A DNA stretch of 64,000 nucleotides from Pollutibacter sp044353505 (GTDB taxonomy: Bacteria > Bacteroidota > Bacteroidia > Chitinophagales > Chitinophagaceae), in assembly GCA_044353505.1 (NCBI GenBank), contig JBILBU010000002.1, forward strand, positions 78,288 through 142,287. Direction: 5' to 3'. Shown here piece by piece: positions 35,267-43,829 of the stretch. A model generated the notes under the pieces. That model had not been told where the DNA came from, ran no database searches, and saw nothing but the letters and a program-made list of their open reading frames with translations. Made by a program: the position numbers and the translations under genes. Each line of letters opens with the position of its first letter. Positions within the stretch are counted from its first letter, which is position 1.

Positions 35267-35863
35267 ATGGCCTATCACAAGGTTGAGCATTACGACGAAA
35301 AGATTACATCCGGTTTAATTGATTCCTACAAGCAATCGATATCCTTGTTGGGGGAAGATCCGGAGAGGGAAGGGTTGCAAAAAACACCGGAAAGAGTTGC
35401 TAAGGCTATGCAGTTTCTCACTCAAGGTTACCAGGTTGATCCTAAGGCTATTTTAAATTCTGCGAAGTTTCATGAGGATGTAAGTGAAATGATCATCGTC
35501 AAGGACATCGAGATATATAGTTTATGCGAGCACCACATGTTGCCTTTTTTTGGGAAAGCACATGTGGCCTATATCCCAAACAAATGGATTACCGGACTCA
35601 GCAAAATAGCCAGGGTGGTTGACACCTACAGTAGGCGTCTTCAGGTTCAGGAGCGCTTGACTACCCAAATTTTAGAAGCCATCAAAGAAACCCTTGATCC
35701 GCTGGGTGTAGCTGTTGTTATCGAAGCTTCACATCTGTGCATGATGATGAGGGGCGTGCAGAAGCAAAACTCGGTTACCACAACTTCAGCCTTTTGGGGT
35801 GAATTTGAAAGAAATGAGTCAAGAAGCGAATTTATTAGGCTCATTGGGTCAAAGCTTCATTAA
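35267..35863 (+). CDS. folE: GTP cyclohydrolase I
   Basis: A 198-residue type I GTP cyclohydrolase, which converts GTP to 7,8-dihydroneopterin triphosphate, the common precursor for folate, biopterin and queuosine. Zinc ligands are visible: Cys and His in IYSLCEHHMLPFFGKAHVAY, and the second Cys in EASHLCMMMRGVQKQNS. The GTP-binding GLSKIARVVDTYSRRLQVQERLT signature is intact. It is the third gene of an apparent operon with the two PTPS-type genes that use its product, and is followed by a terminator. Confidence 0.95.
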   Translation: MAYHKVEHYDEKITSGLIDSYKQSISLLGEDPEREGLQKTPERVAKAMQFLTQGYQVDPKAILNSAKFHEDVSEMIIVKDIEIYSLCEHHMLPFFGKAHVAYIPNKWITGLSKIARVVDTYSRRLQVQERLTTQILEAIKETLDPLGVAVVIEASHLCMMMRGVQKQNSVTTTSAFWGEFERNESRSEFIRLIGSKLH

Positions 35864-35885
35864 ATTAAATTTTTTATCCCATTGA

Positions 35886-35912
35886 AAATGCCTGGCTTTA
35901 TGTCAGGCATTT
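35886..35912 (+). terminator. probable terminator after folE
   Basis: AAATGCCTG (35886-35894) pairs perfectly with CAGGCATTT (35904-35912) around a 9-nt loop and is followed by a T-rich stretch. Confidence 0.65.
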
Positions 35913-36031
35913 GTTTATACGCATTTACATATTTATAACATTTATATATGTGTAAAACTATACGCCAATTAGGGGTTGTTTTTATCGGTTTCCTCATTGG
36001 TTTTTTTTAAATTGCAACCTCAATTTGTGAC

Positions 36032-36922
36032 ATGATACATGCATATGTTTTTCCGGGGCAGGGCTCTCAATTTCCAGGAATGGGGAGAGTTCATTATGAG
36101 GGCAATGCATTTGCCAGAAGGTTTTTCGAACAGGCTAATGATATACTGGGCTTTAAAATCTCTGATGTGATGTTTGACGGTTCTGAGGAAGACCTAAAGC
36201 AAACAAAGGTTACGCAGCCAGCGATATTTTTACATTCATTTGTAGCCTTCAAAATGATTGAAGGGGCAATGCCACATATGGTCGCAGGTCACTCCCTTGG
36301 GGAGTTTACTGCACTGGTAATCAATGGCACACTTCCTTTTGAGGAGGCACTAAGGCTGGTTAGCATCAGGGCTTCTGCAATGCAAAAGGCCTGTGAGGCC
36401 AATCCGTCTGCTATGGCAGCGATCTTGGCACTAGATGATAAGGTAGCAGAAAATATTTGTGATGAAATCAGGAAGGAAACGGGTGAAATCGTTGTTCCTG
36501 CCAATTATAATTGTCCAGGCCAGCTTGTTATCAGCGGTTCTATTGCAGGAATTGACATTGCCTGTGAAAGAATGAAGGCTGCAGGAGCAAAAAGAGCATT
36601 AAAGCTTCCCGTAGGCGGGGCCTTCCACTCTCCATTCATGGAGCCTGCAAAAGAAGAGCTTGCCCAAGCCATCATGTCAACCACATTCCACCGACCCAAT
36701 TGTCCAATTTATCAAAATGTTGTTGCCAAAGCGGTTACCGATCAGGAAGAAATCAAACAGAATTTAATTGAACAGCTTACTGGGCCTGTCAGGTGGACCC
36801 AAACCATCAATGCAATGATTCATGATGGAGCAACCAGTTTTACGGAAGTAGGACCAGGAAAAGTATTGCAAGGGCTTATTGCAAAAATCAATAAGGAAAT
36901 ACCAGCAGTATCTATTAACTGA
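36032..36922 (+). CDS. fabD: malonyl-CoA-acyl carrier protein transacylase
   Basis: A 296-residue enzyme that loads malonate onto acyl carrier protein for fatty-acid synthesis. The start AYVFPGQGSQFPGMGR is diagnostic. The nucleophilic Ser is in VAGHSLGEFTALV, the Arg that binds malonate in SIRASAMQKA, and the active-site His in GAFHSPFM. The QNV motif reads CPIYQNVVAKAV. A box with one mismatch to the -7 consensus (TCAATTTG, 36020-36027) ends 4 nt before the ATG. It is monocistronic and converges on the DUF3467 gene. Confidence 0.94.
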   Translation: MIHAYVFPGQGSQFPGMGRVHYEGNAFARRFFEQANDILGFKISDVMFDGSEEDLKQTKVTQPAIFLHSFVAFKMIEGAMPHMVAGHSLGEFTALVINGTLPFEEALRLVSIRASAMQKACEANPSAMAAILALDDKVAENICDEIRKETGEIVVPANYNCPGQLVISGSIAGIDIACERMKAAGAKRALKLPVGGAFHSPFMEPAKEELAQAIMSTTFHRPNCPIYQNVVAKAVTDQEEIKQNLIEQLTGPVRWTQTINAMIHDGATSFTEVGPGKVLQGLIAKINKEIPAVSIN

Positions 36923-36960
36923 TCAAACGGATTGGATTAATCGTGCTTCAAAGCCTTGCA

Positions 36961-37269
36961 CTAAGCTTGGGCTGGTGGCCCACCGAACTGAAATGGTATT
37001 TGAACTTCTTCATAATCTTTCACTTGTCCATGCTCATCTTCAAATTTATTGAGGTTGTCGGATAGTGCATTTAAGAGCCTTTTTGCATGTTGAGGTGTTA
37101 GTACAATCCTCGACTTTACCTTGCTTTTCGGAGTTCCTGGCATTACATTGACGAAGTCCAATACAAACTCAGCATGGCTATGTGTGATGATAACCAAGTT
37201 GGCATATTGGCCTTCGGCGACCTCTTCTGATATTTCAATATTAAGTTGGTTGGGTGGTTGCTCACTCAT
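36961..37269 (-). CDS. DUF3467 family protein
   Basis: A 102-residue cytoplasmic protein of DUF3467. The conserved core is GQYANLVIITHSHAEFVLDFV followed by PGTPKSKVKSRIVLTPQHAKRLL and then a DNLNKFEDEHG helix. No function is established for the family. The frame starts at 37290, but the ATG at 37269 (SEQPPNQLNIEI) is the usual N-terminus. A -7-like TATATTTG sits just upstream. It is separated from the outer-membrane HhH gene by about 30 nt on the same strand, so co-transcription is possible. Confidence 0.83.
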   Translation of the reverse strand: MSEQPPNQLNIEISEEVAEGQYANLVIITHSHAEFVLDFVNVMPGTPKSKVKSRIVLTPQHAKRLLNALSDNLNKFEDEHGQVKDYEEVQIPFQFGGPPAQA

Positions 37270-37300
37270 ATATATAAATTTATGCATCAAATATACGTTT

Positions 37301-39337
37301 TCAAATTCTTTCAGTCTGCGATCTGATTTTCCAAATCAATTGCACCCTCCATTCAACTTGTCTGATTGTATGGTATTTAGCGATATTGTCAACCTGAGGT
37401 TCCACTTGCCTATGCTGCAGGATGCATTTGCTGGAGAGCTGCACTGATCGGCTAAGCTTGTATTGCAGAAGCAAGTAGCTTCGATTTCCATTGTCGTAGT
37501 GAGCCGGAACGGCATGATAGGAGAGTACATCTCTTTCATAAGCATATAGCCTGGATGCATAACTGTTTGTTTCATGCCATGTAAACCTGATGCTGATTGA
37601 AAACGGACTTCTTGGTGTTTTCATAATCATTTCAGTATATGTTAAGGCCCCTTTTTCTGGTTCTCCACCATCCTTGCGTATCCAAATAATTTCGGTACGG
37701 TATCTCAACGTTAAAGACTCCCCAATCATGGAGGATAAATGAAACCTGATGCGATTGGAAAAGTTGTTGTTTAGATAATTTGTTCTACTCTGTTCAGCTT
37801 CTTGGTTGTTTGTTATTTGATTCTGCTGCCAGCGGAGATACAGTTCGTTTTTTTTATCTGGATGCCACACATATTGGATTGCATAGGACTGTCCTCTTCT
37901 GATTCCATCATTGTAATACAAGGGCCAACTGTTCATGAAGTGATCAGCAAATCCTTCAATCCGAGTTTTTGGGGTTGGGGTGAAATTGAAGCAAATAAAA
38001 AATCCCTTCTCGTTTCCCGCTTCTCCTTGTTGGGTCAAGGTGTTGGATTGGATTGCTTTATATCGAGATGACATGCTTCTGAGAATCAAGGACAAATCAA
38101 ATTTTGAATCCAAACTTTTAATAACTCCTGCAGTGAGTGCAGTATTTGAATGCTTATCCATTGCAATTTCTCCAAATAGAAATCCAATCGGCAAACTCCA
38201 GCCATAATCCATGCTTGTGTTTCTCCAATCGGTTCCTGATATTGCAAATTGGTTATATGGCAATGGTCTTTTGCTAATGGGGATATCATGATGGAAATTC
38301 ACATGATTGATTGCGATTTTCCCTTTTGATGAATTCCATGCCATTCGTCCACCCCAAGTTGTTTGTTTTAATGCGTCTTTATCTTCCAATTCAAATTCGG
38401 TTCTGTGAAGTCCGGATGTTAGTATACTGCTCACTGTGCGGCGCCCACTGATATTATCAGTAACAATGTTTGCATCAATCGGGAGCAAGCTAATAAATGA
38501 GGATAGTTCGATGTTGTTTTTATCTAAAGCAATTGCAATGCCACGATGAAAGATATTTTCATCTGTGCCTGTGTGGGGTTTGTAGGTTTGAGACTGCCTA
38601 TATCCTTGAATAAGGTTGCTGCTTTTGCCAAACGCATGACCCTGCCAATGAATAAGTCCCTGACCTAAGTTTACAATAAAGTCGCCTGCAATAAGCTGTT
38701 TGAGTATCTTCTTGTTTTCAATCGCAATAAATGCACTGGTGTGGTCCAATACATTTTTTTCTCCTGCATCTTTTTCTGTAGTGAATCCCCACTGAAGTAG
38801 ATCTTTTGTCTTATGTCTATAGCTAATCAATTGGGCATAATTGTTTTTATTGTTGGTTGACTTTTCCTGATTTGATGCAGGCTTCCCAAGGGTATCCATA
38901 ATTTTTCCACCAGTTCTATAAAGCAGACTGTATGCCGACTTGTTGATGAATTCTTTGAATGAGGGAAAAAAATGCGTTGTGTTTTCAATTAATAAAAACG
39001 GGAGTATTTTTTTGATTGTGAATACATCCCAATAAGGGATGGCTTGAAGTTCCGCCAGGCTAACGAAATTGCCGAAGGTATTTCTAAACAAAATGAACTG
39101 TTTAATCTGCTCTGGAGTGAGCACTTGAATATCATTTAATTCCTGTGCTGTTGCGTGGTTGATGTTTACCTGTTTGCGTTGAAAGAATCCAATCGACTCA
39201 TTGGGATTGCGTATAATATCTTCCGATTCCGCAATATTGCTTTCATAGAGTTGTTCTTCCACTTCCTGGGATTTTGCCGCTGGGCAAATGAACATATAGA
39301 GCAGGATCGCCGAACTTAGTTTCTTACTCCAATTCAT
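37301..39337 (-). CDS. outer-membrane helix-hairpin-helix protein
   Basis: A 678-residue exported protein. A signal peptide (residues 1-23) is followed at about 50-115 by tandem helix-hairpin-helix motifs of the ComEA type: KQVNINHATAQELNDIQVL, then FILFRNTFGNFVSLAELQAI and VFTIKKILPFL. The remaining roughly 550 residues are an alternating polar/aromatic beta-strand pattern typical of an outer-membrane barrel, including RGQSYAIQYVW and ELYLRWQQNQ. HhH motifs usually contact DNA backbones, which is unusual next to a barrel. The family is common in Bacteroidota and uncharacterised as far as I know. It overlaps the upstream outer-membrane gene by 14 nt. Confidence 0.75.
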   Translation of the reverse strand: MNWSKKLSSAILLYMFICPAAKSQEVEEQLYESNIAESEDIIRNPNESIGFFQRKQVNINHATAQELNDIQVLTPEQIKQFILFRNTFGNFVSLAELQAIPYWDVFTIKKILPFLLIENTTHFFPSFKEFINKSAYSLLYRTGGKIMDTLGKPASNQEKSTNNKNNYAQLISYRHKTKDLLQWGFTTEKDAGEKNVLDHTSAFIAIENKKILKQLIAGDFIVNLGQGLIHWQGHAFGKSSNLIQGYRQSQTYKPHTGTDENIFHRGIAIALDKNNIELSSFISLLPIDANIVTDNISGRRTVSSILTSGLHRTEFELEDKDALKQTTWGGRMAWNSSKGKIAINHVNFHHDIPISKRPLPYNQFAISGTDWRNTSMDYGWSLPIGFLFGEIAMDKHSNTALTAGVIKSLDSKFDLSLILRSMSSRYKAIQSNTLTQQGEAGNEKGFFICFNFTPTPKTRIEGFADHFMNSWPLYYNDGIRRGQSYAIQYVWHPDKKNELYLRWQQNQITNNQEAEQSRTNYLNNNFSNRIRFHLSSMIGESLTLRYRTEIIWIRKDGGEPEKGALTYTEMIMKTPRSPFSISIRFTWHETNSYASRLYAYERDVLSYHAVPAHYDNGNRSYLLLQYKLSRSVQLSSKCILQHRQVEPQVDNIAKYHTIRQVEWRVQLIWKIRSQTERI

Positions 39338-40163
39338 ATTCCATTAGAAGGGCTCCTGAATAGCCCAGTACAGCATGTGACGAAAATCCAACAGAAATCA
39401 TTTCGTGCTTACCCTTCCTGCCAGCATTGAAAAAAAAGTTGCTCATGGGAGTATTTATTCCCCCACGAAATAGAATGTTGTCAGATGCCTTCCACTCAAG
39501 GCCAACAGTTGACCTCAGCTGATTTCCTGAGGCAGTCGATATCTCATAGGCGAGATATAATTGTTTATTTATTGTATATCCTATACCTGCAATCCACTCA
39601 TGGTAAACGCCTGTTTTCTCAGCTGTCTTTCTGGTGGCTATCCCTCTCCTGACATGAATGCCCCAAAGGACCCGTTCATTGATTGCATACATCAGACCTC
39701 CATCTGCAGTAATGGTCGTAATGCCAGGAGCAGCGCTGATCCTCATCCACTGGCTCCCTATTTTTATTCCAGTGCTTAGTCTGTTGGAAAGTCGTATCCC
39801 CATTCCAGTTGCTATGGATTGCGTAGAAAAAAATCGGGTTCCATGGTAGTGACCAGAAACCGAAAAAAGGGCAGCATCAATTGGAATGGTCATTGCTCCC
39901 TGGAGGTCTGCCAGTCCTCTTAGCATAAAACGATTTTCTGCATACAAGCCAATAGTTTTCTTAGGCATAAAAGGCCCGGCGGCGGGCATTAGCGCGGCAG
40001 CGAATGGCGAAGCAGTTTCCTTTCTATATGACCCAATGCCAAGGGGTATAATCTGGTTTCTTTGTTGAATTGTTTGGGCTTTCAACATTTCAATTACTAT
40101 GAAAACTAGAACTGCCATAATACCGATTGCCCTGCAAATGCTGCATTTTCTCAATTTCATCAT
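39324..40163 (-). CDS. hypothetical outer-membrane beta-barrel protein
   Basis: A 279-residue protein that I do not recognise as a named family. It has an N-terminal signal sequence (about 1-30, ending MLKAQ). A long series of amphipathic beta strands follows, ending YSGALLMEYELE with alternating aromatic residues, as in outer-membrane barrels such as PorV/PorP-like or conserved 'type IX-like' barrels. Two ATG codons (40163, 40160) open the frame. Its 3' end overlaps the HhH protein gene by 14 nt, indicating coupled expression and probable joint function at the outer membrane. It is divergent from folD. Confidence 0.65.
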   Translation of the reverse strand: MMKLRKCSICRAIGIMAVLVFIVIEMLKAQTIQQRNQIIPLGIGSYRKETASPFAAALMPAAGPFMPKKTIGLYAENRFMLRGLADLQGAMTIPIDAALFSVSGHYHGTRFFSTQSIATGMGIRLSNRLSTGIKIGSQWMRISAAPGITTITADGGLMYAINERVLWGIHVRRGIATRKTAEKTGVYHEWIAGIGYTINKQLYLAYEISTASGNQLRSTVGLEWKASDNILFRGGINTPMSNFFFNAGRKGKHEMISVGFSSHAVLGYSGALLMEYELE

Positions 40164-40211
40164 TCAAATATCAGCCATGACCTATGGTCCGTCCAAGGTG
40201 GAAACATCATA

Positions 40212-40243
40212 TTTGGGTGTCATTTTTCCCCTATGTACCTTTG
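40212..40243 (+). promoter_or_regulatory. folD promoter (leaderless type)
   Basis: TTTG (40212-40215), a 20-bp spacer and TACCTTTG (40236-40243), ending 4 nt before the ATG at 40248. It is among the best consensus matches in the window. Confidence 0.65.
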
Positions 40244-40247
40244 TTCA

Positions 40248-41123
40248 ATGAAGTTGCTAGACGGAAGGGTAGTATCTCAGGCAGTAAAAGACAGACTCAA
40301 GACTCAAACTGAAGAACGCATTATTCAGGGAAAGAAACTGCCTCATCTTGCTGCTATTTTAATTGGCAACAATGGGGCCAGTGAAACCTATGTTGCTTCT
40401 AAGGTGAAGTCATGTGCAGAGGTTGGGTTTAAGTCAACACTCATTAGGCTTGATGGATCAGTCACTGAGCAGGATCTTCTGTTCAAATTGGCTGAGCTCA
40501 ATGAAGATTTTGATATCGACGGCATTCTGGTTCAACTTCCTCTGCCTAAGCATATCTCCGAAGAAAAAGTGATTGAATCAATATATGCCTCAAAAGATGT
40601 TGATGGTTTTCATCCGGAAAGTGTTGGTCGTATGGTACAAGGGTTGCCTACATTTTATCCCGCGACGCCTTACGGGATTTTGCTTTTGCTCGAACACTAT
40701 GGAGTAGAAACAAAAGGAAAACATGCAGTGGTGATTGGTAGAAGCAATATTGTTGGCCGCCCAATCAGCATCATGTTGAGCAAGAATGAATATCCGGGCA
40801 ACTGCACTGTTACCGTCTGCCATTCTCATACAACTGGGTTAAAAGAAATTTGCCTTCAAGGCGATATCATCATTGCAGCACTTGGCAGACCAGAATTTCT
40901 GAAGGCAGATATGGTCAAAGAGGGTGCTGTTGTTGTTGATGTGGGCATCACACGCGTATCTGATGCTACAAAAAAATCAGGTTTTGCAATAAAGGGAGAT
41001 GTTGATTTTGATGCAGTTTCCCCGAAGTGCAGTTATATCACTCCCGTTCCTGGTGGTGTTGGTCCAATGACCATTGCCGCACTCATGATGAATACATTCA
41101 AGGCCTGTAAGGCCAAAGACTAA
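40248..41123 (+). CDS. folD: methylenetetrahydrofolate dehydrogenase/cyclohydrolase
   Basis: A 291-residue bifunctional enzyme that interconverts 5,10-methylene- and 10-formyl-tetrahydrofolate. The catalytic Tyr and Lys are in ETYVASKVKSCAEVGF, the second signature is DVDGFHPESVGRM, the NADP-binding loop is VVIGRSNIVGRP, and the C-terminal motif PVPGGVGPMTIAALM. An ATG at 40233 opens the frame earlier but lies inside the promoter, so 40248 is chosen. queE follows after 3 nt. The 10-formyl product is the donor used by fmt at 2619. Confidence 0.95.
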   Translation: MKLLDGRVVSQAVKDRLKTQTEERIIQGKKLPHLAAILIGNNGASETYVASKVKSCAEVGFKSTLIRLDGSVTEQDLLFKLAELNEDFDIDGILVQLPLPKHISEEKVIESIYASKDVDGFHPESVGRMVQGLPTFYPATPYGILLLLEHYGVETKGKHAVVIGRSNIVGRPISIMLSKNEYPGNCTVTVCHSHTTGLKEICLQGDIIIAALGRPEFLKADMVKEGAVVVDVGITRVSDATKKSGFAIKGDVDFDAVSPKCSYITPVPGGVGPMTIAALMMNTFKACKAKD

Positions 41124-41126
41124 TAC

Positions 41127-41741
41127 ATGGAAATACCTACCGCTACTTCATTGCCTTTGATGGAATATTTTTGTACGCTTCAAGGTGAAGGAAGGTATAC
41201 TGGGCACGCTGCCTATTTCATTAGACTTGGAGGATGCGATGTTGGTTGCGTATGGTGTGATGTGAAGGATAGTTGGGATGCATCAAAGCATCCTTTGGTA
41301 TCAACCGAAGTAATGGCTGAGGCGGTTGTTTCTTCCGGCGTTAAGATTGCCGTCATTACCGGCGGTGAACCCTTAATGCATGACCTTGGTGTTCTTACAA
41401 CGCAACTTCACGAACAAGGAATTCGAACACATATTGAAACATCTGGCGCTCATCCGTTGTCTGGATCTTGGGACTGGATCTGTTTGTCGCCAAAGAAATT
41501 CAAAGCTCCATTGAAAGAGGTACTCGATGCAGCAGATGAATTGAAAGTTGTTGTATACAACAAGTCTGATTTTAAATGGGCAGAAGAACATGCGCTTATG
41601 GTTTCAGACGACTGCCTCCTGTATCTTCAGCCTGAGTGGAGTATGTCTTCGGCAATGACACCGCTGATCGTTGACTATATCAAAGAAAATCCACGATGGA
41701 TTCTTTCTTTGCAAACACATAAATATATTTCAATTCCTTAG
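41127..41741 (+). CDS. queE: 7-carboxy-7-deazaguanine synthase QueE
   Basis: A 204-residue radical SAM enzyme that contracts 6-carboxytetrahydropterin to 7-carboxy-7-deazaguanine in queuosine synthesis. The N-terminal EYFCTLQGEGRYTGHAAYF is typical, and the cluster-binding Cys residues are in GCDVGCVWCD (Cx3Cx2C). GGEPLMH is the SAM-binding GGE motif. It is translationally close to folD (3-nt gap). Its substrate is the product of a QueD-type enzyme at 34350-35254; QueC is not in the window. Confidence 0.92.
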   Translation: MEIPTATSLPLMEYFCTLQGEGRYTGHAAYFIRLGGCDVGCVWCDVKDSWDASKHPLVSTEVMAEAVVSSGVKIAVITGGEPLMHDLGVLTTQLHEQGIRTHIETSGAHPLSGSWDWICLSPKKFKAPLKEVLDAADELKVVVYNKSDFKWAEEHALMVSDDCLLYLQPEWSMSSAMTPLIVDYIKENPRWILSLQTHKYISIP

Positions 41742-41812
41742 GGCTTTTCTTTTGTGGTAGCATTAACATCCTGCTGAATACAGAGGGTAAAAAAAGATTA
41801 ATTTTATCGTGT

Positions 41813-43726
41813 ATGAAATACGCAATCAGTTTATTGGTGTGCCTTATCCTTGTTTTGTCAACCTACGCCCAACAATACGATCCGGCAAAGGTTTCAAAAA
41901 AGGCCAGAAATCTGTATGACCAGGCCATTCAAAAAGCGGATGATGGCAAGCTGCGCGACGCGCTTGATCTACTCTATCAGGCACTAGAAAGCAGTCCGGC
42001 TTTTGTTGATGCCATGCTTTCACGTGCAGGTATTTTTGGCGAGATGAAAAAATATCCTGAAGCCATTGCTGCATATGAAAGAACCTTTAGTGCAGATCCA
42101 GAGTATACTGCAGAATTTTATTTACCCTATGCTATCAACCTTGCAGGTAATGGAGAGTTTGACAAAGCCCTTGTTGCTATCAATAAATTTCTGGCTGTTC
42201 CCGGATTGAATGAATCTTCTTTGAAGGCAGGCCAATTCAGGAAAAAAAATATTGAGTTCGCCATCAATTACAAAAAAAGTACGAACCCTTCTTATGTGTT
42301 TAATCCTGTGAATGCTGGTGATGGTGTAAATACAAGCAATTCAGAATATTTTCCTTCTCTCACTATAGATGGAAGCCGACTGGTCTTTACAAGAAGGGTA
42401 GATGGTGGCCTCAACGAAGATTTCTTTTCTACCGAGCTTCAAAACAGCGAGTGGAAAACGGCAAAGCCGTTGCCTGGTGAAATCAATACGCCGCTGAATG
42501 AAGGCGGACAACAAATTACACAAGACGGCAAGTGGTTGGTGTATACTGGGTGTAATTTTCCTGATGGCTTTGGAAGCTGTGATCTTTATATTTCCTATCT
42601 CACATCAAGTGGCTGGGGAGCAAGACAAAATCTTGGACAAACAATAAACACTGAATCTTGGGAGTCAACACCATGCATTTCTCCAGATAAAAACGAACTC
42701 TATTTTTCATCCAATCGTCCAGGTGGTTATGGAGGCAGCGATATTTATGTGTCAAAGCGTCTTGCCAATGGCCGGTGGGCCTCACCTGAAAATCTGGGTG
42801 CTGTAATCAACACCGCTGGTGATGAGAGCAGTCCATATATGCACGCCGATAATGAAACCATGTACTTCTCTTCTTCCGGGTTGCAGGGTTATGGGGGCAC
42901 GGATATTTTTATTACGAAAAAAGGAGTACAGGGATTTTCAAAGCCAATCAATGCCGGCTATCCAATCAATACCATTGATAATGAAGGTAGCCTTGTTGTA
43001 AGTTCGGGGGGTGTAAAAGCATTCTATGCAAGTGATAGGGCTGACTCTAAAGGGGGACTGGATATCTATTCTTTTGATTTGCGAGAAGATCTTCGGCCAC
43101 TTCCTACCTCTTGGGTGCAAGGCCGTATTGCTGACACAGGCTCTGGCAATGGACTTCAAGCCACGGTTGAAGTGGTTGACATAAAAACGGGTAGGGTTAT
43201 TTTTGTTACGGAGTCTGATCAAGATGGAAACTACCTGGCAACTTTGCCAGTGGGCCGTAATTATTCAATTTCAATAAATAAAAAAGGATATCTGTTCCAC
43301 TCTGGAAATTTTATGCTGGCTGAAAATAAAGTTGAAACAGCATTCAAAGTGAACATCCCATTACAGCCTATCACCAAGGGTGCAAATATTATTTTAAGAA
43401 ATATCTTTTTCCCAACCGCAAAGTTTGATCTTCTACCTGAATCGATTACGGAATTAGATAAGGTAGTTACACTCATGCGCGATAATCCTAGTTTGCATAT
43501 CGAGATCAGGGGGCACACCGACAATGTTGGAAAGGATAGTGATAACATGGTGCTATCAACATCCCGGGCAAAATCGGTTGTAGAATATTTGGTTTCTAAG
43601 GGTGTTGTAGTTGCCCGCCTCACCTTCAAGGGACTTGGCGCATCAACACCAGTTGCTGACAATACCACTGAGGAAGGTCGTGCATTGAACCGAAGAACAG
43701 AAATGATGATTGTCTCTAATAACTAA
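41813..43726 (+). CDS. TPR/WD40/CRD/OmpA protein, PorE-like
   Basis: A 637-residue exported protein with four parts. After a signal peptide (1-20) come TPR-type helices (about 25-160, SKKARNLYDQAIQKADDGKL). A PD40/WD40-like propeller follows (about 165-425, repeated FSSNRPGGYGGSDIYVS-type blades), then a carboxypeptidase-like regulatory domain (about 435-520, VQGRIADTGSGNGLQATVEV). A C-terminal OmpA peptidoglycan-binding domain (about 530-637) has GHTDNVGKDSDN and NRRTEMM. This order is that of Porphyromonas gingivalis PorE, a periplasmic T9SS protein that anchors the system to peptidoglycan. Bacteroidota often have several such proteins, so orthology is not certain. It is monocistronic. Confidence 0.82.
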   Translation: MKYAISLLVCLILVLSTYAQQYDPAKVSKKARNLYDQAIQKADDGKLRDALDLLYQALESSPAFVDAMLSRAGIFGEMKKYPEAIAAYERTFSADPEYTAEFYLPYAINLAGNGEFDKALVAINKFLAVPGLNESSLKAGQFRKKNIEFAINYKKSTNPSYVFNPVNAGDGVNTSNSEYFPSLTIDGSRLVFTRRVDGGLNEDFFSTELQNSEWKTAKPLPGEINTPLNEGGQQITQDGKWLVYTGCNFPDGFGSCDLYISYLTSSGWGARQNLGQTINTESWESTPCISPDKNELYFSSNRPGGYGGSDIYVSKRLANGRWASPENLGAVINTAGDESSPYMHADNETMYFSSSGLQGYGGTDIFITKKGVQGFSKPINAGYPINTIDNEGSLVVSSGGVKAFYASDRADSKGGLDIYSFDLREDLRPLPTSWVQGRIADTGSGNGLQATVEVVDIKTGRVIFVTESDQDGNYLATLPVGRNYSISINKKGYLFHSGNFMLAENKVETAFKVNIPLQPITKGANIILRNIFFPTAKFDLLPESITELDKVVTLMRDNPSLHIEIRGHTDNVGKDSDNMVLSTSRAKSVVEYLVSKGVVVARLTFKGLGASTPVADNTTEEGRALNRRTEMMIVSNN

Positions 43727-43829
43727 TGCTTTATTCTCTTTTGATCTGTTCTTAAAACAGCCCTTCGCTGTTGCTTAACCCTTTTCTATTTTGATGGGAT
43801 GATTATTTTGCGTGCAATAGTTTCATTGC

